From: Bryobacter sp.
GTDB lineage: Bacteria; Acidobacteriota; Terriglobia; Bryobacterales; Bryobacteraceae
Assembly (NCBI GenBank): GCA_022843625.1
Contig: JALHNH010000020.1
Location: 1-64,000 of the forward strand
Length of the DNA stretch: 64,000 nt
Direction: 5' to 3'
Shown here: positions 26,379 through 36,496 of the stretch, one piece after another
How the letters are laid out: every line of letters begins with the position of its first letter
Numbering within the stretch: position 1 is the first letter of the stretch
Made by a program: the position numbers and the translations under genes
Notes under the pieces: generated by a model
What the model saw: only the letters and a program-made list of their open reading frames with translations
Database searches by the model: none
What the model was told of the DNA's origin: nothing

Positions 26379-28040
26379 ATGTACATTCTCTTTTTGTTGG
26401 CCGCCGTGACGGCCCTTGCTCAAGACGTCACGATCCAGGTGGACGCAGCCCGGCCAATGGGACCGCTGCGCCCGGTTTGGAGTTTCTTTGGCTATGACGA
26501 GCCGAACTACACGTATATGAAGGACGGCAAGAAGTTGCTGTCGGAACTATCTGCACTAAGCCCGGTGACGGTGCATGTGCGCGCACACAATCTATTAACA
26601 ACCGGGGATGGCACGGCTGCACTGAAGTGGGGTTCGACCAATGCCTACACGGAAGATGCACAGGGAAATCCCAAGTACGACTGGACCATCGTCGACCGTA
26701 TCTTCGACACGTACATCGAGCGCAAGATGAAACCGCTGGTGGAGATTGGATTCATGCCGGAAGCACTGAGTGTGAAGCCTCAGCCTTACCGGCACGATTG
26801 GTCCCCGGACAAGGTTTACAACAAAATATACACGGGCTGGGCGCATCCGCCGAAGGATTACAAGAAGTGGGGTGAGCTGGTTTACCAGTGGGTAAAGCAT
26901 TGCATTGAGAGATACGGACGGGAAGAGGTGGCGAGCTGGTGGTGGGAGGTTTGGAATGAACCAGACATTGCCTACTGGCAAGGCACACCGGAAGAATATT
27001 TCAAGACTTATGACTATGCCGCGGACGCAGTGAAGCGAGCGCTGCCGGCGATCCGGATCGGAGGCCCAACGTCGACCGGGCCAAAGAACGAGAAAGCGGC
27101 AAAGTTTCTGCGTGATTTTCTGCAGCATGTAGTTAGCGGGAAGAACTACGTTACGGGTAAAACTGGCTCGCCACTGGACTACATCAGCTTTCATGCCAAG
27201 GGACGGCCCAAGATTATTGAGAACCGGGTGCAGATGGGGAGTGAATTCCAGATGAGCGACCTGGACGTGGGCTTCGGCATTGTGGCTTCATTCCCAACGC
27301 TGAAGCGGCTTCCGATCATCATCGGCGAGTCTGACCCGGAAGGGTGTGCGGCTTGTTCGGTGCGATTCAACCCGCAGAATGGTTATCGAAACGGCACTAT
27401 GTATTCCAGCTATACGGCCGCCACGTTTGCGCGGAAACATGAACTGGCGGCCAAGCACGGTGTGAATTTCGAGGGGGCGGTTACGTGGGCGTTTGAATTC
27501 GAGGATCAGCCTTATTTTGACGGGTTCCGGGATCTGGCTACAAATGGAATCGACAAGCCGGTGCTGAATGTCTTTCGCATGTTCGGGCTGATGAGTGGGC
27601 AGCGTCTGCCGGTGCAGAGCTCTGGTGCTTTAGCATTGGCGGATATCGTGAAGGGCGGAGTGAAGGGAAAGGCAGATATCAACGCGTTTGCGAGCAAGGC
27701 GGAGCGGGCGGTACATGTAATGGCCTGGAACTATCATGACGACGATCTTCAGGTTGCCCCGGCGGCGGTGAAGACGTCGGTGAGCGGGATTCCTCTGACG
27801 GCTCGACGCGTACTGGTAAGGCATTACCGGATCGATGAAAGCCACAGCAATTCTTATAGCGTTTGGAAAGCTATGGGGTCGCCGCAGCAGCCTAGTGCCG
27901 CGCAATATGCGCAGCTTGAGGCGGCGGGACAGTTGGAGATGCTGGGTTCGCCGGAATGGCGGACGCCTGTGAAGGGTGCGCTTGATTTGAACTTTGCATT
28001 GCCGCGGCAGGGAGTGTCGCTGGTGGAGATCAGTTGGTAA
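26379..28040 (+). CDS. glycoside hydrolase family 39-like (beta-xylosidase-type) secreted protein
   Basis: Signal peptide; WWWEVWNEPDIAYWQGTPEEYFKTYDYAADAVKRALP; IIIGESDPEG. Confidence 0.85.
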   Translation: MYILFLLAAVTALAQDVTIQVDAARPMGPLRPVWSFFGYDEPNYTYMKDGKKLLSELSALSPVTVHVRAHNLLTTGDGTAALKWGSTNAYTEDAQGNPKYDWTIVDRIFDTYIERKMKPLVEIGFMPEALSVKPQPYRHDWSPDKVYNKIYTGWAHPPKDYKKWGELVYQWVKHCIERYGREEVASWWWEVWNEPDIAYWQGTPEEYFKTYDYAADAVKRALPAIRIGGPTSTGPKNEKAAKFLRDFLQHVVSGKNYVTGKTGSPLDYISFHAKGRPKIIENRVQMGSEFQMSDLDVGFGIVASFPTLKRLPIIIGESDPEGCAACSVRFNPQNGYRNGTMYSSYTAATFARKHELAAKHGVNFEGAVTWAFEFEDQPYFDGFRDLATNGIDKPVLNVFRMFGLMSGQRLPVQSSGALALADIVKGGVKGKADINAFASKAERAVHVMAWNYHDDDLQVAPAAVKTSVSGIPLTARRVLVRHYRIDESHSNSYSVWKAMGSPQQPSAAQYAQLEAAGQLEMLGSPEWRTPVKGALDLNFALPRQGVSLVEISW

Positions 28041-29335
28041 AGGTCTTGCGCTGGCGGATTTCATTATTGCTTGCGGTCGCAATCGCCATCAGTTACTTTG
28101 ACCGGCAAACGTTGCCAGTGGCGATCCGGGCGATCCAGAACGATATCCCCATTTCGAACACGCAGTTTTCACAGTTGCAGGCAGCATTTCTCACTGCCTA
28201 TGCCCTTATGTATGCCGGTGGTGGAAAGCTGATCGACATTCTTGGGACACGCAAGGGATTTCTGCTGATCATGATCTGGTGGTCTGTTGCATGTGCAAGC
28301 CACGGGTTGGCCGCGAGTTTTGGAATGCTGGCGGTGAGCCGGTTTCTATTGGGCGGCGGCGAGGGCGGTGGCTTTCCGGCAGCGACCAAGGCAGTGGCGG
28401 AGTGGTTTCCTGTCCGGGAACGTTCGACGGCCATGGGGATTATCAACGCGGGGACTTCTGCAGGAGCAGTGATTGCTCCGCCGCTGATCGCACTGATTCT
28501 TGCGACACTCAACTGGCGATGGGTTTTCTATCTTTCGGGAGCGGTGGGATTTGTCTGGGCAGTGTGGTGGATGCGCAGTTACTTTCCCCCGCTGGAACAT
28601 TCCAAGCTTGGGAGTGAAGAACGAGCAGCGATTGCTGAGGTATTGCAGCCGCAATCCAATTTAGAGAGTCAGGGCTCCTGGCTGGGACTATTTCGCTTTC
28701 CGCAAGTGTGGGGCATTGTGTTCGGCAAGTTTCTTAGTGATGCAGCCTGGTATTTTTATCTTTTCTGGCTGCCGAAGTACCTTTACGATGTGCGGCAATT
28801 CGACACCAAGCAGGTTGGGTATTATGCGTGGATTCCGTATGCTGCGGCTGGTGTGGGGAGTTTGTGCGGTGGCTGGTTTTCCAGCAGGCTGATACAGAGT
28901 GGGAAGTCACTGAACTTTTCGCGGAAGATGGTGCTTGGGATGAGTGCGGCCTTGATGCCGTGGGTCTTCTTTGTTACGCAGTCGCCGGTGGAGATTGCGA
29001 TTGTGCTGTTTAGTATTGCCTTTGCGGGACAGCAATCCTGGTCTACGCTGGTGATGATTTTGCCGGCTGATCTTTTCCCTCAGCGTGCGGTTGGGTCTGT
29101 GGCGGGGCTTGTTGGATTTGGCGGCGCGATGGGGGGCGTAGTCTTCGGCCTGGTTGTGGGGTACCTGCTGGATCATGGATTTGGATATGGCGTAGTGTTT
29201 GGCGTGGTTAGCACTTTTCATGTGCTTGCGTTCCTAGTAATTCTGGTGACGATCCGAAAGGTAGAACCTTTGGAGATGACGGCAGGACCAGATTCAACTA
29301 TGGTCGCCCCGGAACACAAAATCAGCTCTTCATAA
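28034..29335 (+). CDS. MFS transporter, hexuronate/ExuT-like
   Basis: ISYFDRQTLPVAIRAIQNDIPISNTQFSQLQAAFLTAYALMYAGGGKLIDILGTRKGF; 12-TM-like hydrophobicity. Confidence 0.9.
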   Translation: MVKVLRWRISLLLAVAIAISYFDRQTLPVAIRAIQNDIPISNTQFSQLQAAFLTAYALMYAGGGKLIDILGTRKGFLLIMIWWSVACASHGLAASFGMLAVSRFLLGGGEGGGFPAATKAVAEWFPVRERSTAMGIINAGTSAGAVIAPPLIALILATLNWRWVFYLSGAVGFVWAVWWMRSYFPPLEHSKLGSEERAAIAEVLQPQSNLESQGSWLGLFRFPQVWGIVFGKFLSDAAWYFYLFWLPKYLYDVRQFDTKQVGYYAWIPYAAAGVGSLCGGWFSSRLIQSGKSLNFSRKMVLGMSAALMPWVFFVTQSPVEIAIVLFSIAFAGQQSWSTLVMILPADLFPQRAVGSVAGLVGFGGAMGGVVFGLVVGYLLDHGFGYGVVFGVVSTFHVLAFLVILVTIRKVEPLEMTAGPDSTMVAPEHKISSS

Positions 29336-29577
29336 GGCCCGGAATCCGAGGCGGGACCGGGACGGCATGAGAGCCACACCAAATTCTTCTCGAGGCAGGA
29401 AGGCTGCTGGAATGGCGCATCCCCGTGATGAGGGCTATGGTGGAGGACCGAACCGTTTCATTTTTCCGCAAAATGAGCGTACCAGTACTGATTACATAAT
29501 TCCCGTGGCGGGCTCTAGGCTGTAGCACCAACTCGACTTCGCGTTGGACGACTCATCTCACAGACAAGGAGTTCGTC

Positions 29578-30309
29578 TTGAACATCACGACTAAACTTTC
29601 AATACTGGCTTTTGCCGGTTCCAATCTCATTTTCGGATCTCTGTTGCCAATTGGCTTCGTAGACCTTTCCGGTAGCGGTAACGGTGCCGTGCCAACGGCT
29701 CTCATATTCTCCTCGCCAGGTTCCACTTCCAATGAAAGCGGTTGCGTTGGGTTTGCCGGAAATGCAAATGTCACCGGCCCCTCAACATGCCCGGTGGGAT
29801 TCGCTGGGGGCAACGAACAAACAGCACTTAACTCGACCTATACAGCGGCTAGTCTAGGACTGGTCAGCTTCAGCAACTTGCAATTAATTTTCAACGTTGT
29901 GGAGCCGAATAATGCGGCAAATCGGTCGATTACAATCGATGCGCTTGCAATCACCCTGTGGGATTCCACTACCGCTACCCCCACGTTGATTGACAGTTTC
30001 CGTACTGTTGCCCCGTACGTAATCTCAGACCCACAGGGTACAGGTGGCGGGAATTCCGGATACGGTTTTGTCCTTGATGCGGCGCAAGCAGCGCAAGCAA
30101 ATCTGCGCCTATTGCAAAATCCCAGCCTGCGAATTGGCGTGGCAGCTAATGCTTCCAATGCTACTGGAGGACCAGAAAGAGTGTTTTTTCGTGTCGTCCC
30201 CGATGACGACGGTGGTGGCGGCGTAAACGAGCTTCCCGAGCCTGGCACGTACGCTCTTGTCGGTTTTGGACTGATTTCGGCTGTATTTTATAAACGCCGC
30301 ATCAGGTAG
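29578..30309 (+). CDS. PEP-CTERM sorting domain protein
   Basis: N-terminal signal peptide; C-terminal LPEPGTYALVGFGLISAVFYKRRIR. Confidence 0.85.
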   Translation: MNITTKLSILAFAGSNLIFGSLLPIGFVDLSGSGNGAVPTALIFSSPGSTSNESGCVGFAGNANVTGPSTCPVGFAGGNEQTALNSTYTAASLGLVSFSNLQLIFNVVEPNNAANRSITIDALAITLWDSTTATPTLIDSFRTVAPYVISDPQGTGGGNSGYGFVLDAAQAAQANLRLLQNPSLRIGVAANASNATGGPERVFFRVVPDDDGGGGVNELPEPGTYALVGFGLISAVFYKRRIR

Positions 30310-30330
30310 TACTTCGTTCAAACGTTGATG

Positions 30331-30363
30331 ATCCGCGAAGAGAAGTTCTTTCTCTTCGCGGAT
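30331..30363. terminator. perfect 14-bp stem, 5-nt loop between convergent genes
   Basis: ATCCGCGAAGAGAA-gttct-TTCTCTTCGCGGAT; no clear poly-T tail. Confidence 0.55.
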
Positions 30364-30383
30364 TGGTCTGTCAAGATGCAGAG

Positions 30384-31823
30384 TTACCTGTATACGGTTA
30401 CGGTTGAGGACAGGGTTGAATTTCCCGCCGCATCGAAAGCCCGCGACTGCAAGAAGAAAGTGCCCCTAGAGCGCTTGTTTACATTCCAGTCGATATTGAA
30501 TGGTGCGCTTGACGAAGCTCCGGTGACTGTTCCGTTGACCAGCAACTCGACCCGCGTTACGGATACGTTATCGCTGGCGGACACGGACACGGTTGTATTT
30601 CCCCATAAAGTAGCCCCTTGAGTTGGAGAAAGAATGCGGACTGTAGGAGCCTGAGTGTCCGAAATTGGAGTTGGTGTCTGGTTGAGAGCAAGGCCTACGG
30701 CCCTGGCCGCGTTTACTCGACCACTGCCATATTGGATGTCATAACCTGCCGGCCCCAAATCATCCGCAGAGCTCACAAGGATCGACGTCACCTGTGCAGA
30801 TGTGAGATTTGGATTTCGGGACAGAACGAGAGCAGCAACGCCTGCTACCACCGGAGAAGAGAAGGATGTTCCACAAGCGGACCCGTAGCCGTTGCCATTG
30901 AAGGTGGTGTACACACAACCCGGTGCCGAGAGTTTTACGCGATTCCCGGTTGTAGACCAGCTATAAAGAAGGTCGTTGGGATCTGTGGCGCTGACCGTGA
31001 TGATGTAGGGACTGGCAGCAAGATTGCTCGATATCCCAGAATTGCCGGCCGAGCTGATCACGACCCCGTTTCTGCTCTGAAAATACTGCGCGGCTGCGCT
31101 AACGCTGGAACTCCCGACTACATCGAAGCTAATGTTGGCGACCCTAGCGCCGTTGTCAGATGCCCATGTCAAAGCGCTGGCGATTGATGAATAAGTGGCA
31201 TAGCCGGTGGCATCGGATACTCGAATCGGCATGATCAGAGTGTTCCATGCCACACCCGCTACCCCGAGTCCGTTGTTGCCTGATGCACTTGCGGTACCAG
31301 CGACTTTTGTTCCGTGCCCATGTACATCCGTGGAATCTGAGTTCCCTGAGTAGGTGTTCCAGCCAGCAGTGAGCCGAGAATTTAGGTCGGAGTGTGAAGG
31401 ATCGACGCCGGTATCGAGAATTGCGATTTTAATTGCGGGGCTTCCCTGGGTGGTAACCCAGGCGGAAGGAGCCTGAATTTTGGGAAGGTGCCACTGGCTA
31501 GAATAGCCTGGATCGTTTGGAACAACGGCGGCTTGAACGGGCGCGAGAATCATGTCTGGCTCAATGAATTCCAGTTCTGGAAGGTTCCGGAACTGGTTTG
31601 CAACTGCATTGGGGTTGGCGGTTGGCGGGAGATCCACTATGTGGACGGAAAGGCGTGAGAGCTTTTTGCTGCTGCGCGCACCCATTTTCCTGATCACGTC
31701 ATCTGATTGAGATTCGCTCACATTTGATTTGAATCCAACCAAAAATCTTCCTGGGACGGAAGTCTGCCCGAACGCCGTGGCTACACTAGCCACTATAAAA
31801 ATAGAAGACATCAAATAATGCAT
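30384..31823 (-). CDS. S8 family subtilisin-like serine protease with C-terminal Ig-like domain
   Basis: IAILDTGVDPSHSDL, HGHGTKVAGTASA, GTSFSSPVVAGVAAL; propeptide-like N-term. Confidence 0.95.
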   Translation of the reverse strand: MHYLMSSIFIVASVATAFGQTSVPGRFLVGFKSNVSESQSDDVIRKMGARSSKKLSRLSVHIVDLPPTANPNAVANQFRNLPELEFIEPDMILAPVQAAVVPNDPGYSSQWHLPKIQAPSAWVTTQGSPAIKIAILDTGVDPSHSDLNSRLTAGWNTYSGNSDSTDVHGHGTKVAGTASASGNNGLGVAGVAWNTLIMPIRVSDATGYATYSSIASALTWASDNGARVANISFDVVGSSSVSAAAQYFQSRNGVVISSAGNSGISSNLAASPYIITVSATDPNDLLYSWSTTGNRVKLSAPGCVYTTFNGNGYGSACGTSFSSPVVAGVAALVLSRNPNLTSAQVTSILVSSADDLGPAGYDIQYGSGRVNAARAVGLALNQTPTPISDTQAPTVRILSPTQGATLWGNTTVSVSASDNVSVTRVELLVNGTVTGASSSAPFNIDWNVNKRSRGTFFLQSRAFDAAGNSTLSSTVTVYR

Positions 31824-32191
31824 GAATAGAGGTCCTTTACGTCTCTATGGGCTATCGCTGTTTCCCAGCTGGTGAATCTAGATTGAAGTGTTAAGAACGC
31901 TTCCTGATTCGCCTCAGACTGATTGGACACACTGGACGAGGCTCTCCTGATGCAATTCGTTCGGGCAGAGGAATCGAGGGGGATGGGTTCGTATTTGTGC
32001 TACCGGGCAGGTAATCCGTCGAAGAACTGGCAGGGGTTTGGCGCTAGTTGAACCCACACAAAGGTAGCACGGTAGTTCCAGACCGAGTCAAGAACGATTT
32101 TTTAAAGTTTCTAGGTAAATTTGCCGATGCTCCCATCACACCAATCACCGTAGACTGAGCGTCAAGCTTGGAATACGGGCAGAAGACGAAG

Positions 32192-33280
32192 ATGGAAACA
32201 CAATCGGCAACGACGAAGCGCGGGCTATTGAGCGATGCTGTCCAGGCGATACGGCTGGGGCAGAAGGCGTTTGCACGCGAAATTTTGGCCGACATTCTCA
32301 GGGAAGACCCGGTGAATGAACATGCTTATATCTGGTCTGCGGCGATAGCCGAGACGCGGGAAGAGGCTGTGCGGTATCTGGAGCGGGTGTTGCGGATCAA
32401 TCCTGATAATACGCTGGCGGCGAATACGCTGGCGGCGCAGAGGCTGGAGAGGCGGGAGCCTGCTGGAGTGGCACCCGAGGAGCGGCTCCCCCTTTCTGCT
32501 CCCAAAGTTGCTTTTCAACCCGAGCGGACAGAGCAGGTAGCGGAATGTCCATTGTGCGGATATCAAAGGAAGCCGAATGCAGTTTCGTGTGGGGCTTGCG
32601 GTGCGTATTACTCCATCCACGATTTTCCCGAAAAGGGGATCAGTGGCAATACTGTAAACGAGCGGCTGATCGAGGAGTGCATCCGAAAATGGAAGATGCG
32701 CCTGGAACAAGAAACTACGTTTGATGCCTATATGAGCATCGCGTTGGGACATCTGAATTTGAACCGGTCCGGGGAAGCTCTGCCGTTTTTGTGGCGGGCG
32801 TGGGCGTTGCGGACGCAGGATGCACGGTTGCGACAATTCAACGATCAGTTGGCCGCGAAGAAGCTGATTCTGGTGGTGGACGACTCCGCAACGGTGAGGC
32901 GTCTGGTGTCAATCACTCTTGAGCGACGAGGGCATCGGGTGAGGACTGCGGTGGATGGGCTCGATGGGTTGAAGAAGTTTGAAGAAGAGATGCCGGATCT
33001 GGTGTTGATGGACATCACTATGCCGGAGATGGACGGCTATGAGCTATGCCGGATGCTGAGGCGGAATCCGAGTGCAAAACGAATGCCGATTCTGATGCTG
33101 TCGGGGAACGACGGGTTCTTTGACAAGGTGCGGGGCAAGATGGCTGGCGCGACAGACTATCTGACAAAGCCATTTCGTAGCGATGTGTTGCTGAACGCGC
33201 TGGACAAGTTCTTGCGGATGGATAGCGAGAAAACCGGTTTCTATCATCTTGCCCCGGAAGAAGAAACAAGAAGGAATTAA
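32192..33280 (+). CDS. TPR/zinc-ribbon protein with C-terminal response regulator receiver domain (PilG-like)
   Basis: CPLCGYQRKPNAVSCGACGAYY; LVVDDSATVRRLVSITLERRGH..LVLMDITMPEMDGYE. Confidence 0.88.
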   Translation: METQSATTKRGLLSDAVQAIRLGQKAFAREILADILREDPVNEHAYIWSAAIAETREEAVRYLERVLRINPDNTLAANTLAAQRLERREPAGVAPEERLPLSAPKVAFQPERTEQVAECPLCGYQRKPNAVSCGACGAYYSIHDFPEKGISGNTVNERLIEECIRKWKMRLEQETTFDAYMSIALGHLNLNRSGEALPFLWRAWALRTQDARLRQFNDQLAAKKLILVVDDSATVRRLVSITLERRGHRVRTAVDGLDGLKKFEEEMPDLVLMDITMPEMDGYELCRMLRRNPSAKRMPILMLSGNDGFFDKVRGKMAGATDYLTKPFRSDVLLNALDKFLRMDSEKTGFYHLAPEEETRRN

Positions 33281-33287
33281 GAGAGCC

Positions 33288-33659
33288 ATGCAGAAAACGA
33301 TCTTAGTTGTAGAAGACAGCCCGATGGAAATGAAGCTGATGCTTGGACTACTTGCGAACACGGGTTATGAAGTTTTGAGTGCAACCGATGGAGAGCAGGC
33401 AGTGGCTGCAGCGCAGGAACATCATCCTGATTTGATTCTGCTGGATGTGGTGTTGCCTAAGAAGAACGGGTATCAAGTGTGCCGTCAATTGAAGGGTTCG
33501 CCTGATACGGCAGGGAGCAAGATCGTGATGGTTTCGAGCAAGTCTCAGGAGACCGATCGGTTCTGGGGGATGAAGCAGGGTGCAGACGATTATGTAACCA
33601 AGCCCATCGATGCAGCAGTGATGCTGGCAGCGATTGAGCGAGCGATGAAGGGCCACTAA
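33288..33659 (+). CDS. response regulator (PilH/CheY-like)
   Basis: TILVVEDSPMEMKLMLGLL..LILLDVVLPKKNGYQVCRQLKG..VTKPIDAA. Confidence 0.92.
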   Translation: MQKTILVVEDSPMEMKLMLGLLANTGYEVLSATDGEQAVAAAQEHHPDLILLDVVLPKKNGYQVCRQLKGSPDTAGSKIVMVSSKSQETDRFWGMKQGADDYVTKPIDAAVMLAAIERAMKGH

Positions 33660-33681
33660 GCCTGGGCAATAGGAATCTGTG

Positions 33682-34287
33682 ATGGCGAATGAAGAGCCAC
33701 AAGTCGAGGTGGGCATGGAGGGGATGCCCGATCTACTGTCTGCATTGCTCGGGCAGTGGAATGAGCCTGAGCCTGAAGTGATAGTGAAGGTGGCGCGAGC
33801 GACTGAAGAGAATCCGAGGCCAGCGAAAGAAGACCGGGCCACGGATGTAGAAGCCAAGGACCGCTATATCAAGTTCTGGATGGGGGATGAGGCTTATGCA
33901 TTGCCGATCGCACAAGTGATCGAGTCTGACAAGCTGGCTGAAGTAACGCCGCTGCCGCGAGTGAATGAAGCGATTCGTGGGCTGATTCATCTGCGGGGCG
34001 AGATTCTGCCGATGGTGGATCTACGATTGATCCTCGGCAGTAAGGGTAGTGAAGTGGATGAGCGCATGTTGATTGTGCGAACGAAGAATTCTTCGGGAGC
34101 TTGCGGGCTTGCCGTGGATCGTGTGAGCGGATTGATTGCGATCCGTCCGCATGAGCTCGAGCAATGTGAGAGCAAGTATGTGAACAGTTATTGCGAGCGT
34201 CAGGGCAGTCGGATTGGGCTGCTGGATCTGGACCGCATCTTTGAAGGTTTGTCGAATCCGTTGTCTGTGAGGAATTGCGATGTTTGA
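33682..34287 (+). CDS. CheW-domain protein (PilI-like)
   Basis: [55 protein letters not shown]. Confidence 0.92.
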   Translation: MANEEPQVEVGMEGMPDLLSALLGQWNEPEPEVIVKVARATEENPRPAKEDRATDVEAKDRYIKFWMGDEAYALPIAQVIESDKLAEVTPLPRVNEAIRGLIHLRGEILPMVDLRLILGSKGSEVDERMLIVRTKNSSGACGLAVDRVSGLIAIRPHELEQCESKYVNSYCERQGSRIGLLDLDRIFEGLSNPLSVRNCDV

Positions 34288-36487
34288 AAAAATAAGCAAC
34301 TTGAAGATCTGGCAGAAGCTTCTGGTGGTTACGAGCCTGCTGGCATTACCCATCCTTTTGCTGCTTTACATCTTTGTCGATAAGCAAAATGAGCAGATCG
34401 ACCTTGGCTATAAGGAACAGAGGGGCCTTGAGTACATTGCAGCGTTGCGGCCGGTTCTCGAACATGTGCCGCAACATCGGGACACTTCGGTTGCCATTCT
34501 CTATGGAGATGAGACGTTACGCGACAGCCTGGACTCAACTCGCAAGAAGATTGAGAGCGATCTGGCGGCGGTGGATGCGGTGGACGATCGATTGGGTAAG
34601 GAGTTGCGAAGTTCCAGCGCATGGCAAGCGTTGCGGGCTTCATGGCGTCAATTGCAGCCGCAGGCGACGACAGTGTTGGCACGAGATTCTTTCGTGCGGC
34701 ATACGGCAATTGTGGAGCAGACTCTCGATTTGATCCGTCTGGTGGGTGAGAATTCTTCACTGACAACCGACCAGCATCTCGATGCTTTCTATCTTTCAGA
34801 TACGTTGATTCAGCAAGCATCTTCAATGACTGAGAATCTGAGTCAGATGCGTGGTCTTGGCGCGGCGCTGGCGGCACGCGGCCGGACTAGCCCGGAAGAA
34901 GCGGGACAGATGCTTTATTACATGCGGCTGGTGGAGAACTCAAATGCTATCGTTCAGCGGAATATGACTTCGATTTTCAAGTTGAATCCGGCATTGCAAT
35001 CGGGGCTTGGAGAAGTTTCGAAAAATGCCATCAGCGCAGCGGACAAGTTCAAGAAAACGGTGGAACGCGAGTTGATTGCCAAAGCCGAAGCAGTGGATAT
35101 TATGCCCCGGGCTTATTCCGACCTCGGAACAGTGGCGATTGAAGATTACTTTGTGATGTACGATGCTGCGGTTGCGAATATGAAATCTTTGCTGAGCCGC
35201 AGAACCGGTGATCTTCGCGACCAGAAATACGCGCAGCTGGGATTGGGATTCATGATTTTGGGGCTGATGGGAGTTACTGTGTTTTCGATCAACCTCGGGA
35301 TCAACCGGCAAGTGCAGTCAATGTTGAAGATGTTTCAGTCTATTGGTGTTGGCGATTACCAGGCCCGAGCCGATGTTTATTCGAAGGATGAATTAGGGCA
35401 GCTGGCGAACTCTCTAAATACAATGCTGGACAGCACACTGGTGCTGATTCAATCGCGTGAGGAGAGAGACCAGATTCAAGGCAGCATTATGAAGCTGCTG
35501 GAGGAAGTGTCTGGTGTTGGCGATGGAGACTTGCGTAAAGAAGCGGAAGTAACTTCAGACATTACGGGGGCGATTGCCGATTCGTTCAATTACATGATTG
35601 GCGAATTGAGGGGGATTATCAGCTCTGTACAGACTACGACGAAACAGGTGGATAAGTCAGCCCGACTTATGCAGGTGAACGCGGAGTCACTGGCACAAGG
35701 TTCGGTGGAGCAGTCGGCTCAAATCGTTGAAGCATCGCAGACGATTGAGAAAATTAACGCTTCGATCCGTCATGTGTCGAAGACGGCTGGGACGGCGGCA
35801 GGTGTAGCCGAGACGGCGCTGTCAAATGCCAAGAGCGGCTCGCAATCGGTGCAGCGCACGATTGAGGGTATGGACGCGATTCGCGTGCAGGTGCAGGAAA
35901 CTTCGAAGCGCGTGAAGAGGCTTGGTGAGAGCTCGCAAGAGATTGGTGAAATTGTTGAGCTGATTGGCGACATCGCCGACCGTACGTCGATACTGGCTTT
36001 GAATGCTTCGATTCAGGCAGCTGCGGCTGGAGAGGCGGGGCGTGGATTCGCAGTAGTGGCCGAGGAAGTAGACAGGCTGGCGGAGCGAGCGGCCTTGTCG
36101 ACGAAGAAGATTTCGGCGCTGATACGCTCTGTGCAGGCGGATACGAACGAAGCCATTCTCGCTATGGAGAAAACGACACGCGAAGTAGTGGGTGGATCGC
36201 AGTTGGCCAATGATGCGGGCCTCAAGCTGGGCGAGATCGAGAGCGTATCGAACGAGATTTCGAGGCTGGTGAGAGAGATTCTGGAGGCATCGCGGAGCCA
36301 GGCAGTGAGCTCTGAAGATGTAACCCGCAAGGTGATTGGCGTCACTGAATTTACAACCCGTACAGCGCAAGGAGCGCAAGAGGTAGAGGGATCAGTACGG
36401 CAACTGGCGGCGCTGGCCAAGAATCTGAATGAGTCTATGAGCCGGTTTAAGTTACCGGCAGACGAAGGCCGGACCGTCGTAGCTTAA
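34280..36487 (+). CDS. methyl-accepting chemotaxis protein (PilJ-like)
   Basis: Two TM helices, HAMP-like; [57 protein letters not shown]. Confidence 0.95.
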   Translation: MFEKISNLKIWQKLLVVTSLLALPILLLLYIFVDKQNEQIDLGYKEQRGLEYIAALRPVLEHVPQHRDTSVAILYGDETLRDSLDSTRKKIESDLAAVDAVDDRLGKELRSSSAWQALRASWRQLQPQATTVLARDSFVRHTAIVEQTLDLIRLVGENSSLTTDQHLDAFYLSDTLIQQASSMTENLSQMRGLGAALAARGRTSPEEAGQMLYYMRLVENSNAIVQRNMTSIFKLNPALQSGLGEVSKNAISAADKFKKTVERELIAKAEAVDIMPRAYSDLGTVAIEDYFVMYDAAVANMKSLLSRRTGDLRDQKYAQLGLGFMILGLMGVTVFSINLGINRQVQSMLKMFQSIGVGDYQARADVYSKDELGQLANSLNTMLDSTLVLIQSREERDQIQGSIMKLLEEVSGVGDGDLRKEAEVTSDITGAIADSFNYMIGELRGIISSVQTTTKQVDKSARLMQVNAESLAQGSVEQSAQIVEASQTIEKINASIRHVSKTAGTAAGVAETALSNAKSGSQSVQRTIEGMDAIRVQVQETSKRVKRLGESSQEIGEIVELIGDIADRTSILALNASIQAAAAGEAGRGFAVVAEEVDRLAERAALSTKKISALIRSVQADTNEAILAMEKTTREVVGGSQLANDAGLKLGEIESVSNEISRLVREILEASRSQAVSSEDVTRKVIGVTEFTTRTAQGAQEVEGSVRQLAALAKNLNESMSRFKLPADEGRTVVA

Positions 36488-36496
36488 GACAACGCC

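Noticed and set aside
29322-29531. 69-aa minus-strand ORF in the gap before the PEP-CTERM gene
   Set aside because: No recognisable motif, RBS or coding-like composition; left unannotated.
31824-31870. GAGACGTAAAGGACC upstream of the S8 protease as a possible c-di-GMP (GEMM) riboswitch
   Set aside because: Only a partial match to GACGCAAAG; the GGCAAACC and tetraloop-receptor parts are not found.
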